NCBI GenBank assembly: GCA_910591455.2
Contig: OU342826.1
Coordinates: forward strand, 5,489,326 to 5,553,325
Length of the DNA stretch: 64,000 bases
Direction: 5' to 3'
Source of the DNA: Pholis gunnellus
Taxonomy: Eukaryota; Chordata; Actinopteri; Perciformes; Pholidae
In this document: piece after piece, positions 1 to 12,000 of the stretch
How positions within the stretch are numbered: position 1 is the stretch's first letter
How the letters are laid out: every line of letters begins with the position of its first letter
The notes under the pieces: generated by a model
Told to the model about the DNA's origin: nothing
The model's database searches: none
What the model saw: the letters and a program-made list of their open reading frames with translations, nothing else
Made by a program: the position numbers and the translations under genes

Positions 1-853
1 GTCGGAAGATATTGGCGAAGTATTGCACACACAAATAAGGACAGAAACAGCTGTTTGAAGTATAAAAAAAGAAAGTTTGAGAGAGAAGTTCACACCCTAC
101 TTGCGTTTGCGCCTCCATAAAGCTCGTTAATCACTGCAATGAATTGGGTGTGAATGTTTCCAAAGCTTTCGCCCATCCGAAAAGCAGTTCTGTTGGAGTA
201 TACTGAGCGTTAGGTCATTTCAATCAAACCCAGGTCAATTCTCAATGGGTATGACTTCAATGTGAGGTTGGAAATTTTCCATGTCCCCATCATGAAACAT
301 GAAGGGTGGTATATTTGTTATGGTTTGCACTGGAAGTACCAATAAAGCTCTAGAATTGAAAATGATACTATTTCCATTGAGTGGTTAATTGACTCTGCTG
401 TGTTAATTGAGAATCAATGGTATTTGAGGCCGACGCAAGGCTTAATGATGGCCAGAGTTTGTGCAACAGGATTAAAAAAACACTAAGTAATGCATGTAAA
501 ATGCAGTGTATGGTGGGTGTTCAGTGTAATAACTTCATAAATATCATGAATTAAAATGATTATATAAACTAGATTGAGTGAATGGGGAGTTAGGCCTGTG
601 CTTCCGAGTACACGCACAGAATGCAAAACCTTGAAAAATTACATAACATCACGGAGAAAAATAGTAGTCTGAAACTGAGTCAGCTGCCAGCAAATGTTGT
701 TCCTTCTCCTTTTCTATTTCTGAACTGTACCTTGCTGAGAATGTATTGTGAGGAATAACGGCTAATCCACTGGGAGGATGTCTCAGACTATTCCGGGAGA
801 AAAAAGGCTGCTTCAGCAAGTAACAAAGTACAGGAGCAATGGCAATGACAAGG
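1..853. other. Unique non-coding stretch
   Basis: No gene, RNA gene or recognised repeat is visible. The part around 385-470 is rich in TTAATTGA-type homeodomain words and lacks simple repeats, which would suit a regulatory element, but conservation cannot be checked here. The only open frames are short and show no codon or domain signal. Confidence 0.5.
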
Positions 854-882
854 CCCCCCCCCCCCCACACACACACACACAC
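854..882. repeat. Compound C13 / (CA)n microsatellite
   Basis: A run of 13 C (854-866) passes directly into about eight CA units. The same C-run plus CA arrangement recurs at 61240-61270. It is likely length-polymorphic and error-prone in sequencing. Confidence 0.95.
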
Positions 883-1560
883 TTTACATACAAATAGCTG
901 TCAAAATAAAATTGCCTATTTTGAATAAGAGTATGCCCGGGACGAAAACACAAATATATGAAAGGACAAAGCAGCCCAGTGGAACAGACGGAGAAAGCAT
1001 GAAATAAGATAATAATGTGTTCTAAATTGAAATACATTACGTTATGACTTTGGAAATAAAGTAAACTCGTGTCACTTTCATCACTTTGATATAAATGTAA
1101 TTATAAGCTTTGATATTTTCTTCCTGGATGCCTCCAATTGCGGAAAATAATCATGTTTTTCATTGTGAGAGGTCACCGTGGTGTCTTGATGGAGGTCAAT
1201 AGAAGGTTGGCCTCCCGAGAAAAACAAGATGAACAAGTGTATTATTCACGACAGAGACCACGTTATAGTATGATATCAAGGAAACTATATTTACTAATAT
1301 AAAAACAATACAAAAAACACGTGGCGCATGCCCTCATCCACACTTTAAATTGTTATATAGTGTCGTGGGAGGGGCTAAACCTGTTTTCTGCAATTATTTT
1401 CTAAAATATGTATTGTGTTTGAAAACAAGTCTCTTATTTTACTGTACCCATATTTTAACTGTATTAAAACTGCATACGATACTATACATACTATACACGT
1501 TTTTTTGGTGACATTGTCATAAATGTGAATATTCAATTATATGTTCATTCAGAGTTAAAT
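883..1560. other. Unique AT-rich stretch
   Basis: No gene or recognised repeat is seen. The sequence is AT-rich and has stop codons in all frames at short spacing. Confidence 0.5.
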
Positions 1561-1678
1561 GTGGTGCTGTACTGGACTACAAAGTATTTTGGGCCTTTCT
1601 CATTAACATACATGAAGGGTAGGAATATTAGAAATACATCTGAATATAATCAGATGTATGTCCAGTCAGTACAACACC
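1561..1678. repeat. Imperfect inverted repeat with inner hairpin
   Basis: The outer arms 1561-1577 (GTGGTGCTGTACTGGAC) and 1660-1678 are near-complements; the right arm has a short insertion and one transition. Between them lies a perfect 10-bp hairpin, 1634-1643 (ATACATCTGA) against 1650-1659, with a 6-nt loop. This is the shape of a small foldback or MITE-like element. I do not recognise the family. A structured RNA is possible but the arms are not continuous enough for a typical microRNA precursor. Confidence 0.6.
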
Positions 1679-2372
1679 ATTGCTGACTATATGACCTCAG
1701 TGATAAAGCATATAGAATTGAATAAAAAAACTACTTAACGTGAAAGTGAACTTTGTGGCAGCATTATTAGTATGCATGAGTGTGTACCAAACAAAATTAG
1801 CATGACATTGGCATTAACACCTTTAGGTATACGTGAAGGTTTAGGAAAATAAATTACAAGAACGCTCAGAGACGTGACATGTGATTGCAGTTATATTGAG
1901 TTCAAAACTGGCTTTACAAAGACGGAATGTGAGCCGTGAATCACATTTACGGCTGTCACTATAAATCTAGCAGCTAAATTTGATCAGAACAAAGCCCACG
2001 AGGTCAAAGGTCAAATTGCACGAGCACCTCTGTCAGCTAACTCACTTAATTTGCTTTCTAAACTGCCTTAATCACCGACCATTATCAGCTTCATCACATA
2101 ACGTAAGATATATGAGGAGAGAATGGCCGAGGCATTATGTTTGCGGTATTCATTTTGATTTTAAGCAACAGCCGTATAGATGGAATAATCAAGAAAAATG
2201 AGACGATTATCCATCAAGGGCATTACATGAGGCAGGAGCCAATTTATCCCTGACGAGAAGGCTCTGAATGGGCTTGATAAATCATCAAGAAAGGGGATAT
2301 CATTTGGCCTCACAGCGAAAAAACTGTAGCGCAAGCATATTTCAAACCATAAAGGGCTAAAGTTAGCTCTTG
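1679..2372. other. Unique stretch, candidate regulatory block
   Basis: No coding signal or recognised repeat. It contains the DR1 element at 2001-2013. From about 2100 to 2340 the sequence is complex, of moderate GC, with several ATTA/TAAT words (for example GGAATAATCAAG and CTTGATAAATCATC). That texture is common in conserved non-coding elements but is not proof of one. Confidence 0.35.
2001..2013 (+). promoter_or_regulatory. Perfect DR1 nuclear-receptor element
   Basis: AGGTCAAAGGTCA is two AGGTCA half-sites in direct orientation spaced by one A. This is the textbook DR1 bound by HNF4, RXR heterodimers, PPAR-RXR and NR2F/COUP-TF factors. A perfect 13-mer is expected far less than once by chance in 64 kb. 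Occupancy and target gene are unknown. Confidence 0.55.
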
Positions 2373-2407
2373 CCCCCCCCCCCCTCCCCTCCCCTCCCCC
2401 TCCTCCC
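2373..2407 (-). repeat. Polypyrimidine tract with G-quadruplex potential
   Basis: An uninterrupted C/T run made of a C12 block followed by CCCCT-type units. The minus strand has at least four G4 runs separated by single A residues, so it meets the classic G-quadruplex pattern. The mirror-like purine/pyrimidine strand bias also allows triplex (H-DNA) formation. Confidence 0.85.
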
Positions 2408-5147
2408 GACAATCTATCAAAGGGTGTGCAGTCTTAAGAGTGAGCCTAACAGCAGGCTCGTCTGTGTGCCTGTGAGGTGCCCTAAAGAACAAACGTTTCA
2501 TTTTCATTAGTTACCAGGTAGCGTGTGCCTCGGGGCAAAGACGAGCTTTCTCAGTGTCTGAGTGTAAATCGCTCCCGTTGGATAACGGATGGAGAAAAGT
2601 TTTCAACCACTTTTTCAGCGGGAACAAGGGTGGAGGTGTCTCTGGAGAAATTGTGAATATCATAAGAAGATATTCATCTCACTTGAAGTAGTTCTTTTTA
2701 CTACTGCTGATATGGCTTCCTTATCTTATATGGTAAATAGGAGCTAATGACCAACCTTTTGGTTTAAGGGTTCAGCGATTCAGCAACAGTAATTCAATGT
2801 ATTTACATTCGGTAATAACCTATAGCAGTTTTCCTTGTTAGTGGTGGCCTCCGCCATTCCCATGCTGGATCCACATCGACATGCATGGGGAATTCACAGA
2901 TGATGCATTTATGCAATCCATTGTTAGGCTTTGCAATTTCATCCCATTAATATCAACCCTCCCTGTTTATTGCTGCTGATGCTTCAAATTAAAAGCATTA
3001 AACTGGTGAATCTCCATATGTTTTCATTGTGAAGCAGATGTTGCCAGAGGATGCACACTAAGTCATTTTGTTATCCAAATGTGCCAAAATTCAAGTGCAA
3101 TATCATCACAAAAGTGAATATAACCTGGTCTTCTTCAATGATTGTGACGGGCCTTTTCACACATTTCTGATGATGTATTGGACGAACCAATAATTGAGAA
3201 AACAATTGGTAAATTATAGGGTATCGCCACCGATGTTACACAACAAAGTCTTGGAAAATGACTGCATATGCCTTTTGTGGCTCCAGATGGAGAGGAGTGA
3301 ACTCTGATAAATCACCTCAAGAGGTGTCACTTAAGTCAGCGTCAGTTAAAAGCTAGAGACTACAAGTTTGGATATAAATCTGGGGGTGTTGAGTTTAGAA
3401 AGAACTGCAGACCGCTCCTCATTTCTGCTTTATGCTCGTGGGTCATGGCTAAACACAGCCAAGTCCAAGACCAAACTGCCGGCATTGAGTTGCATCATGG
3501 GTAAGGTAGGCAGCTGGGTTTGACAAGGAAGAAAAACGCGTGGCATAAAAACAATGCTATCTCTGTGCTGCTGCATCGACGTTGATCCTTTCCTTTTTCC
3601 ATCAAGAGTCCGACAGTGAGTGCAACACAAAATCAGTGGAGAACTCTTTTAATCGTCAATAAAAATGATCTTTAGTTGCAGCGCTATAACACCTATATAA
3701 TATTATTACAACACCGTCAAACTATGCTGAGTTGTCTTCTTTCATAAGATTTGCTTTGACTTCAAATTTGTATGACTGGGCTACTGGTAGAAAGGAAGTA
3801 TTGAGTGAATTGATTAGGAATGCTCATGTCTAACACTATTCAATTATTTATTCAAAATGTATCTAGGTGGCAAAAGATTTCCACATTCATCTGCCTGTTA
3901 GCTTATCTACCTTGACATCCTGACACACATTTTTTCCGTAGTTAACTTGGTAATCCAAACTCCATCACCTTTGTGCTTTTCCTCCCCTGCTCCGTCTTTG
4001 ATGCGAACCTGTCCACAGGGCACCCGTCACTACATGCTATCGCCTCAGGGCCAAATTTAGACGAAACAAACGGAAGGGATTTAGACAAATGTGCAGGTGA
4101 GACAAACAACTCCTTTACTGCCTGAGGGGCTCTGTGTTTTTTGTTTTTTTTGGGGTTGTCGTTACTGTAATTCCGTTCCAGAAAGTAATAACTTTATCTC
4201 GGGGAGGCTTATGAAGAAGAGAACCTCTGTCGGTGGATTCTGACAGGTCTGGTAGAACAGGGTTTTTATGTGTCCCTTTCATTTTCACAGCACTTGTCCT
4301 TGCAAGTGCCACTTGATTTGTTGTCCTGCAAATGTGCCATGTGGGCGGCACTCAGGCAGATACTGGGGAGTGTCAATCTTCCCCCGAGATTAGTTGGAAC
4401 TTTCGGAGGCTATTGTGAATTTCACACCCTGAAGGTTCAAACTGTTCTTTTCATCCCATGATATGTAGGCCAGCGCAATTTATTGTAAATATAAACTTCA
4501 AAAAAACAACAACATAAATATCAGTATCATAAAATGTTATGGCTGTTCATTCTTTTATTGTACATTTTAAAAGTGTTATACATTTCCATGAAAAGCGCAG
4601 ACAACATAAACAGTAGGGTAGCGCCCGCATAATAAAAGCATCATGCCGAGAAGCTTATACTTATGTATTTATGGATGAAATTGCAGGTTTTGGTCAAGCT
4701 GAACAATCAAAAACGGCCTCTGGTGTCAAAGCAAGCCTGTATTCTTTGTTGCCAAATTACGGGACAGCAAAAGTGTTGATTGGGTTTCTTAACAGCCAAG
4801 TGAATCTGACATGACAGGTGTGAGGAGACAATTTACAAATCCAAATCAGGCGACAGCTCTGCAATCATTCCGCTCTGGATTCATTTGCCGCCGTTCACGT
4901 TCAAGGGGCTCCATCGGTACAGGAAAATGAAACAAATATATGGCTGTATAATTGCACTCTATAAAAAAAATCGATTGATAACTCAAGAGAGACTCGCTGC
5001 CACATTGATGCACTTTCAATGATTATTGATGCCTGTAATTGGACTGTCAAAAACTTCTCTTGTGATATTGGAAATGGATAACGCAAACACAAAGGTTTCA
5101 TACAGGAGGATTAGTTATATATGTGTATATGCATTGTGTTGTTTAGT
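2408..5147. other. Unique non-coding stretch, 2.7 kb
   Basis: No gene or recognised repeat. Complex blocks without simple repeats lie around 2930-3070 (ATTA-rich), 4100-4460 and 4790-5060, and are the parts most worth testing for conservation. The open frames at 3430-3630 and 4115-4461 are short, overlap on opposite strands and have no recognisable domain. Confidence 0.4.
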
Positions 5148-5265
5148 AATGGAGGAAGTACTCAGATTGCTTTATTTAAAGTACCGACACCACGCTTTAA
5201 AAGTACTCTGTTACATGGTAGAATCCTGCATTAAAAACTTTACTTCAATGAGTAGAAGGATTTAA
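5148..5265 (+). repeat. 'GTACT-rich' teleost repeat, 5' fragment
   Basis: It opens with a GGAGGAAGTACTCAGAT-type head, then AAAGTAC-type words and ATCCTGCATT, the same order as in the fuller copy at 13020-13561. I read it as a truncated, diverged copy of a non-autonomous element common in spiny-rayed fishes. The class is probably a DNA-transposon derivative, but the name needs a repeat library. Confidence 0.7.
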
Positions 5266-5766
5266 TGAAACCTAGCGTTGAGGTTGCAGGATGCAACCAA
5301 CTGAATACCCCTCCGCTCACCTCCATTTCTAAGCATGTCGGAGAACCACAGTGGCCTTCAGGTAACATGAAAAAACGTGAAATGAGAGCCAGCGTTTGGT
5401 TTGTCCGTTCTGGGATCCTGTAGAAACAAGGAGGTGCAACATGGCTAACTCCGGGAAAATAACCCGCTCCCTGTGTAGACAAACGGCTCATCCTAAGGTA
5501 ACGAAAACACATTGATTCCTAGTTTCAGGTGATTATATACTATTGGTAACATTATGAATACCATATTTCATTTCTGCTATTCTGCTAAATTCTACACACT
5601 AGAGCTTTTAAGTTCACAACACTTTTGAAATTACAATCCAAAAATCTGATTTTGATGTTACGACCATATCATAAGCCATGAATAGTATGAGTTTCAAATA
5701 ATTTCAGTCCATCCATTATGGATATTTTTTATATTCCACTTAAATGATTAATCTTTACTGCTGTAG
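5266..5766. other. Unique stretch, nothing recognised
   Basis: No coding, RNA or repeat signal is visible on either strand. Confidence 0.45.
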
Positions 5767-6020
5767 ATGAAAGTGTATAGCTCAGAGCTAGAGTGGCTTA
5801 ACACTGCTCTCTGTAGTATGATCTATAATACCATCGGTCCGGTAAAGCAGCATGGAACTAGCATGAACGGACCCCAGAGAGCCTCTCATGCATTTGTACG
5901 AGCGCTGTATTTTAACCTCTCTTCATCTTCTCTTGTGGTTATCATGCATTTGCTCAGATATTGCAGTTTAGACGGGAGAATATTTCACAGAGTTATGCAA
6001 ATATGCAAATTATTAGTTTG
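5767..6020. promoter_or_regulatory. Candidate enhancer-like block with double octamer
   Basis: Complex sequence without simple repeats that ends with two POU octamers placed head to tail. An open frame crosses most of it (5767-6021) but its product resembles nothing known, and the block reads better as regulatory DNA. Conservation has not been tested. Confidence 0.3.
5995..6010 (+). promoter_or_regulatory. Tandem POU octamers (ATGCAAAT x2)
   Basis: ATGCAAAT at 5995-6002 is followed with no spacer by ATGCAAAT at 6003-6010. The octamer is the consensus for class II, III and V POU factors (Oct/Brn). Two perfect adjacent copies allow side-by-side binding. Whether they are used is inference. Confidence 0.5.
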
Positions 6021-8600
6021 AAACATCGAAGGTTCATATAAGATTAAGAGGTTTTCGTGCAAAGAGAGCTCAATGAAAGGACACGAGGATTTAATTAGAT
6101 ACGCCTAGTCATGTGTTGACCATTGTTTTCAAGTCTTCAAGCACACATGTGAACACCGACACATTTCTATACACTTGTAGTGTACATTTTTTAGAAGCGT
6201 CCAGGTTGCAGTGGTCATTTTCTCCTTGATAGGAGCCAAATAGAACAGCTGTCAATGAGAGAGGCCCGAATGATAGATAGCCTACTCTGCCGGGGCCAGC
6301 AAGGCCATTTGAACACGGGGACATTCACTTAGGAAACCCCCAAGTTCTCCTGTCGAATTTATATCCTCCATCCTCTCCCGAATCAAAATCTGTCTGTGTC
6401 AGTGTCATTTTCACTGCAAGCCTATAGCATGAACCACAAGAGGTGTGAAGCAACTTCTGTCTTGAAAACAAATAAGCAGCACAACACAGCAGAACCTCCC
6501 TATGGGGAAGCCTTGAAATGGATTATCTGTCTTTAAACACCCACACTCCTTCCTCAATCCTCCTCTTCTCGTCTCGACATCTCCTGTTCTGAGATCCAAA
6601 TTATAAATCTCAACTGGAGGGTGAAAGATAAAAGTTCCCACAGGAAAACAGCCTTTATGTAAAGAAGAGGGAGCAGTGTGTTGGTTGTTGATGCAACAGG
6701 GGACGACACAGAGATGGCTGTTTGACTAAAAAAAACCACACTATAGTTTTGTCTGACATGAAGAATTAAAAATAAATACATGTTTGGGTTTTGTTTGGTA
6801 CTATGGAGCGCAACAGTTCTATAAAGTTGCAGCTGACTGACAAATGTGGCTAAACCTACTATATACCCTTTCATTTACACCCACTGCACTGTATTCTCAC
6901 CATACTGTAAATTTATCGATCATCAGCGCCTAACTTTGTATTCTGCAATTCTTTAGGCTGGCATTTTCCAGTTGTGTAATCGATTCCTCAGTGAGAACTG
7001 GCCCGCTTTCAAAACGAGCGTCTTTATTCTTGGAAAATACAGTTTTTCACAAACCACACTACCTGTCATTACCTCCTCCTAATGGCCGGATTACGGGGGG
7101 ACCAATTCTCCACATGCGCAGATTGGCTTAACTTGGCAACAGGCATGCGGGCTCAAGTGAACCGAGGCCCGGCCTCGTTATTATTAACCTCAGCGCTGCA
7201 GCCGACAATCCGCACGCTCTCACTACATAGAACTGCACTGTGAAAAGACACGTACTGGTCCAAATCCTATGAGAATGGAGGATGACACATGTTTTTTGAC
7301 ATGCTTCATTCGAGCCATGCATTTAACTTATAGGGTCTCACGGGTGAACAGTTTCCACGGCACCGGTTTGAGAGCCAACCTCGCTACTAACAAACCGTTT
7401 TGTACGAGACGCCTTTAGTCGCCCGAGTACCGGCTATCACTTGTTAGCAATTTTAAACTGCCTCTTTGTAACAGTCAAAAGCATGGAGTTGGATCCAGTT
7501 TTTGGGACTGACAGCATTGGATAATCCTGCTCCCTCAGCACCCGGTGTGTTACCCCGGGATTCAAACAACAAACATGGAGTATTGTACAGAGTCCTCAGA
7601 TCACAGACGGTACAGCAACGGCTAACAGTGTTGCCCTCATGGTTACCCACAGACTTTAACGTTTCTGAAGAAGCATACATCCCTGGTGTATGTCTTTGAC
7701 TTGACTTACTTAGAATCAATTCCGGTCCCAACTAACAATCATAAAAAGCACTAAAGTTGTTCGTCACTTCAACCGAACATCCACACAGGAAGTTCAAGCA
7801 TGTTGGATCAATTGCTTCTACACTTTTCTTTCTTTTTACGTCCTCAGATCCAGCGTTGGCTCGTGTCACCAGTTGTTTTATTGTCCTCTCATAGTGTCAC
7901 TGCTCTTGTTAAAAAATATGTTTATGCTGTGTTTGTTTCCTCCCTGACCTCTATTAACACTTGGCAACCGGAGCGCCGTCGCTATTCACAAAACGCTCGT
8001 CTGAAATAGCGACCGGGCTACAATCAGCCAACCGAAATACAGTATCATGCTCTGGCTTCTGCCGCCAGATCAAACATTTTGCTGACTTCATATCAATATT
8101 GAAGTGCCAAGATGCAAATGGGAGCCAAAAGCTTAAGGATTGGGATCAAAACCCCCAAATAGAGCAAGAGTCTATCCCATAAAAGTCGACTTTCCTTGGC
8201 AGACAAGCAGTAACGCACCAGATGACCTCGCTTAATTGGCTTCGTTGGACACCAGCACTGATTTTGTACACACTCAGACACGAGTGATTTAGCATTTCAT
8301 GTTTGATCCAATGGGGCTGAAGACACGTTTAATTACATTGAGTACAAACCCTGGAATGACTCAATATTGAAATGTCTGTTTGAATGCCAACCTGTAACAC
8401 AATTAACATGTTTTGAGAACCTTTTTGTAATTGATTAACGCTACGAATGAAATCACCATGCTTAAGAGACACAAAACAACTCCGAATACATCTGGTTGTG
8501 TCCATCATGTTTGCTGCTTTGCTAAAACATATACTATACATACAATCGATAGCCTTAAACCTATTCAAACTGCTGCAACTGAGGTCTGCGTATAGTTTGT
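6021..8600. other. Unique non-coding stretch, 2.6 kb
   Basis: No recognised repeat apart from short homopolymers. 6900-7120 is complex and includes CATGCGCAG (an NRF1-like half-site) near 7112. 7300-8090 is less AT-rich than its surroundings and has overlapping short open frames on both strands (7453-7731 and 7502-7699). The plus-strand product has a weak GVLYRV word, discussed among rejected items. A single octamer ATGCAAAT sits at 8112-8119. Confidence 0.4.
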
Positions 8601-9120
8601 GGGTTCAGACTGTGCCAGCATAAACCTCTCCTCCTCATGCCTTCATAACTCTGTGGGAGTTGATTAATGAAGCAGATTTCCAGCTATCAAGCTGGCTGCA
8701 AACTGTTCAATTATGCATCTTTTGAATCTCCTTATATCATGTTTGAGTAGCCTCGGTGGCTCTGTTGGGACCAGCGTGTGTGGGAGGCCTTTCGCCAGAG
8801 ACGCGCCTCATGTAGCATGAGCTATATTTGTCCGAGCGATGACCTTTCGCCATTGCGACAAATTAAAGTGCAGCGATTGGTGGAGTGCTGTCAATTTTCT
8901 CTTTCATGAGGTCTTTGGAGGTCTTTTGCCGGGGGTTGTCACGGTGATCCTGGCAGGACTCGATTCATATTCAAGAGTTAATCAAAATGCATGACTGGGG
9001 CAGGCAAGAAGGCAGCAGGCCCCACGCTGTAAACAGTAAAGAAGCCGTTTACAACCCGACGCAGACATCTGTCCTCATCAGGCGCAGCTGCTCCGAGACT
9101 GCCTCATGATTGTTTGGTTG
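8601..9120. promoter_or_regulatory. Candidate conserved non-coding block
   Basis: About 500 bp of complex sequence with no simple repeats. It has many homeodomain-like words (TTGATTAATGAA, CAATTATGCA, GAGTTAATC) mixed with GC-balanced segments and no long open frame. This texture is typical of developmental enhancers in fish gene deserts. It is inference only, as no comparison was possible. Confidence 0.3.
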
Positions 9121-9518
9121 CTTTTTGCAGACACTCGTTCCACGTTCATATTTGGTATAAGTACGCTATTTGTAATACAGCGGTCTCTTTAGCTGGTATA
9201 ATTCTGAGTGGATAAAAGGCCTTGGGTGCTGTGCTGGATTGGGCTTTGAGAAACAACACATTCACATCCCTGCAAGTGAAAGTTAATATACCTCGTGTTA
9301 GCATTAGGGTTTCAAATTCTTCTGTACGATCATGAGTGGCCTCAAAGAGCTGTTTAAAATATGCTAGGATGAGATGTCATACGCCTGTAGAATGACATCT
9401 GCAATAAGGATGCCTCTCAAGACATTAAACTGGGAGAGCTGTCGGTAGGTTAACTACACTTTTAGCCACACAGGTGAGTCTGTAGGTTTGCCACTGTTGG
9501 CGGGTTGGTGAAACGAAT
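9121..9518. other. Unique stretch, nothing recognised
   Basis: No gene, repeat or structured element is visible. Confidence 0.45.
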
Positions 9519-9618
9519 TTGGAAAGGATGTTCATAGTCCCCAAAGGATCAATTCTAATGACTTTGTTGATCCCCTGGCTTTTCATTAAGCGTCAGCAGC
9601 CAAGTCAAAGCTTTCAGT
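9519..9618 (+). repeat. 'CATGGTCCCC' teleost repeat fragment
   Basis: It contains GTTCATAGTCCCCAAAGGAT, then TTCTAATGACTTTGTTGATC and CCTGGCTTTTC. This order matches a widespread fish repeat in which a 'tcatggtccccagaggatgaa' word is followed by 'tgactttggtgatcccc'. It is a short 5'-type piece; larger copies occur at 34400-34790 and 48125-48520. Confidence 0.75.
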
Positions 9619-9779
9619 TATTAGCTTTGTAATGACACAGAAAATGACTGACAATAGCATTCATTCTATTAATGGATTATCATTTTTGTCTCTGGTTTTG
9701 CAGAGTAGTTAAAACAAGTAACTTGAAGCTTATTACCAGCCGCAACAATGATGCTGGTATTCTTTCCATCTTCTCAGTC

Positions 9780-9802
9780 TGTGTGTGTGTGTGTGTGTGT
9801 GT
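9780..9802. repeat. (TG)11 microsatellite
   Basis: Eleven uninterrupted TG units. Confidence 0.97.
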
Positions 9803-12000
9803 CATCATGGCAAAATGCGGTCACGCTGGAAATACATTATGTCCCACCTTCCTGACGGTTATAATGTCAACATTTTGCTCACGTTATTTTAGAGTTGATT
9901 CAACTTTATGGTCCTTTTGGGGGATGCGGTTCGCGGTGGTTTTGCAGTTCATTGCAATATACTGAAAGGTCGCTCTATTATTTATTCTATCCTTATGATG
10001 TTAATGGCGCGGACAAAATGTTGTGTTCAAAAAGAGAGCGATAAGAAAGATCAGCACAACCAACCTTTTTCTCTGTGTTTGTGGTTGGTGATGATTCCCC
10101 TGCGAGCGATGTAACAGGTGGGTGGGTGGACAAAACATGAGATTGAATCAATAGTTTCAGCCACCGCTTAATTGCACAGTGGGAGCCAAAGTTTTTTTTA
10201 TTTTTTTTTATTACGAGCTCTGGTCAAACTTTTAATATACCTCCAGCCTCTGGAGTATGGTGTACCCAAACACCTGGCTTTGTCTCAGAAACAAAAGGCT
10301 TTCTCTCTGGTTTTATACACACCCTGTCTTCCAGTCAACCTTAGCAACTTTCAGTTTTCAAGAGAATAGTTTACAAAAAGCAGAGAATGTAATGAAGTCA
10401 CAGTATCTGAATTAAGCCGCTTATGAGATTAGAGTATTCAGCCCACCTTCTCCGGTGTGGAAATTATTAGAAAACAAAAAGGTTTACCAAGCGAAGAGAT
10501 TTAAAGTGAACTGGAGATTTTCCTCCTCGCTTCAAACGTAATGCCATTGAAATGTGTGCGCTGCAAATTAGTAATGCAGTCTAACTTTTAATCGAATGTA
10601 TGATTCAGGGAAAAAGGAACGCACCTCCGAAAACACTTTGAGGTTGAGTCTCCCCCCCTGTAAGCTCCACATTTTTAGTGTTATGGTTATATTTTGAGCT
10701 TTGGATAATTTGACAAAAACAATCAATCATGAGAATATTATGGTGAGGTTTTTGAGGGTTCTTATTGAGGCAATCCCAATTTCAAAGGGAAGCGCGAGAA
10801 TGTAATGTGCTCCAAATATGACACAAATGAGTCTAGATCTATGGTTCCAAGATTAAACCCAGTGAATGCATCATCGTAAGTCTCATACAACTCACACAGC
10901 TATCATGATGAGAAAAGTGAAGCGTGACCCATCACATTTATTAATCAGGCTTCCGCTGACATATTAGCATACCCTCATTAGCTGAACAAATCAGCCAAAG
11001 GGCAAGCTTTGGAGATGTTGTGCTTGATAAAGTACATCTCTGTTTGTGTAAACAGCGTGTTCCTTCAGACAGATACATGTATTCAGATTGTGTGAAGACG
11101 TGGATGTAAATAATGCATGAGTGTAAAGCATGAGCAGTGGGACTTGTGATAAAGCATGCAGCATCTCCTCAAAAAAAACCTGTGTCCTTGGATTTTTTTG
11201 CTCCCTGCAGACGATTTCAGAGTGTAACAAGAAGAGTGCCAGAAATAAGATTCCATCCCAGCATTCAGTCTGCAACACTGCATCTACAGCCATGCTAGCG
11301 GGCACAGTGGTGCCGTGAGCTACCAGGCAATATTTGCGTAAATATGCAATGTGCGGGAAACTACAATAGTGCAAAGGTGCAACAACATTTGTCCACCCAT
11401 TAAATTCATGAGCTACAGCCAAACCCGTACGTTCCAACCCGTTCAATTAGGAAAAATATGAAGCTTTAAGGGGCACGTGATTACCAGAATTGAATTAATT
11501 GAACACGTGAATAACACAGACTGGTCCAATTAATGTTAATTAAAGAAGAAGAATTGGACGTATGACTCAATGGATGTAACCAAACGTGGCGTAAAAAAGT
11601 AATGCTGCAGCAATAGAGGTCAGATGTTGCATTTTAATGACCAATAATTCTACACAAGTCTGTCAGTCATAATCACGTTTGATAATGAATCTGGGTCGGC
11701 ATTAACTTTTAGTAAGAAATGACCATAATTGTCTCCAAGATTGTGTATGGATAGCTGCTTCTCTTCTCTCCGCTTGAGACTCCAACCCGACTTTAAATTG
11801 CTGGATCATCTACTGTTTACCCTGTTGAAGTTCGATTTTGCAGGTTATAGAAGAACGTAATACCTTTTAAGGTATTAAAGGCGAGTAAATCAACTAATAT
11901 GACTTTTTACTCAGACAGATGCTCTTTGTTGACCCTAAAGAAAGTTACCACAAGAGGAAAACAACATCTAGTTTCAAGCAGCTCATTCCAACGAAGATAT
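9803..12000. other. Unique non-coding stretch, 2.2 kb
   Basis: No recognised repeat beyond T-runs near 10193-10211. The minus strand has an open frame of 151 codons (10991-11446) without any recognisable domain and with other frames open in the same place, so I do not call a gene. 10380-10560 and 10860-11000 are complex and ATTA-rich. Confidence 0.4.

Noticed and set aside
7502..7699. GVLYRV word resembling a retrotransposon integrase zinc-binding region
   Set aside because: The following His-Asp-Gly-His type residues of that domain are missing, the frame is 65 codons, and the opposite strand is also open. Too weak to call a gypsy remnant.
10991..11446. 151-codon open frame on the minus strand
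   Set aside because: No recognisable domain, other frames are open in the same place on both strands, and no splice or promoter context. Consistent with chance in a 64-kb window.
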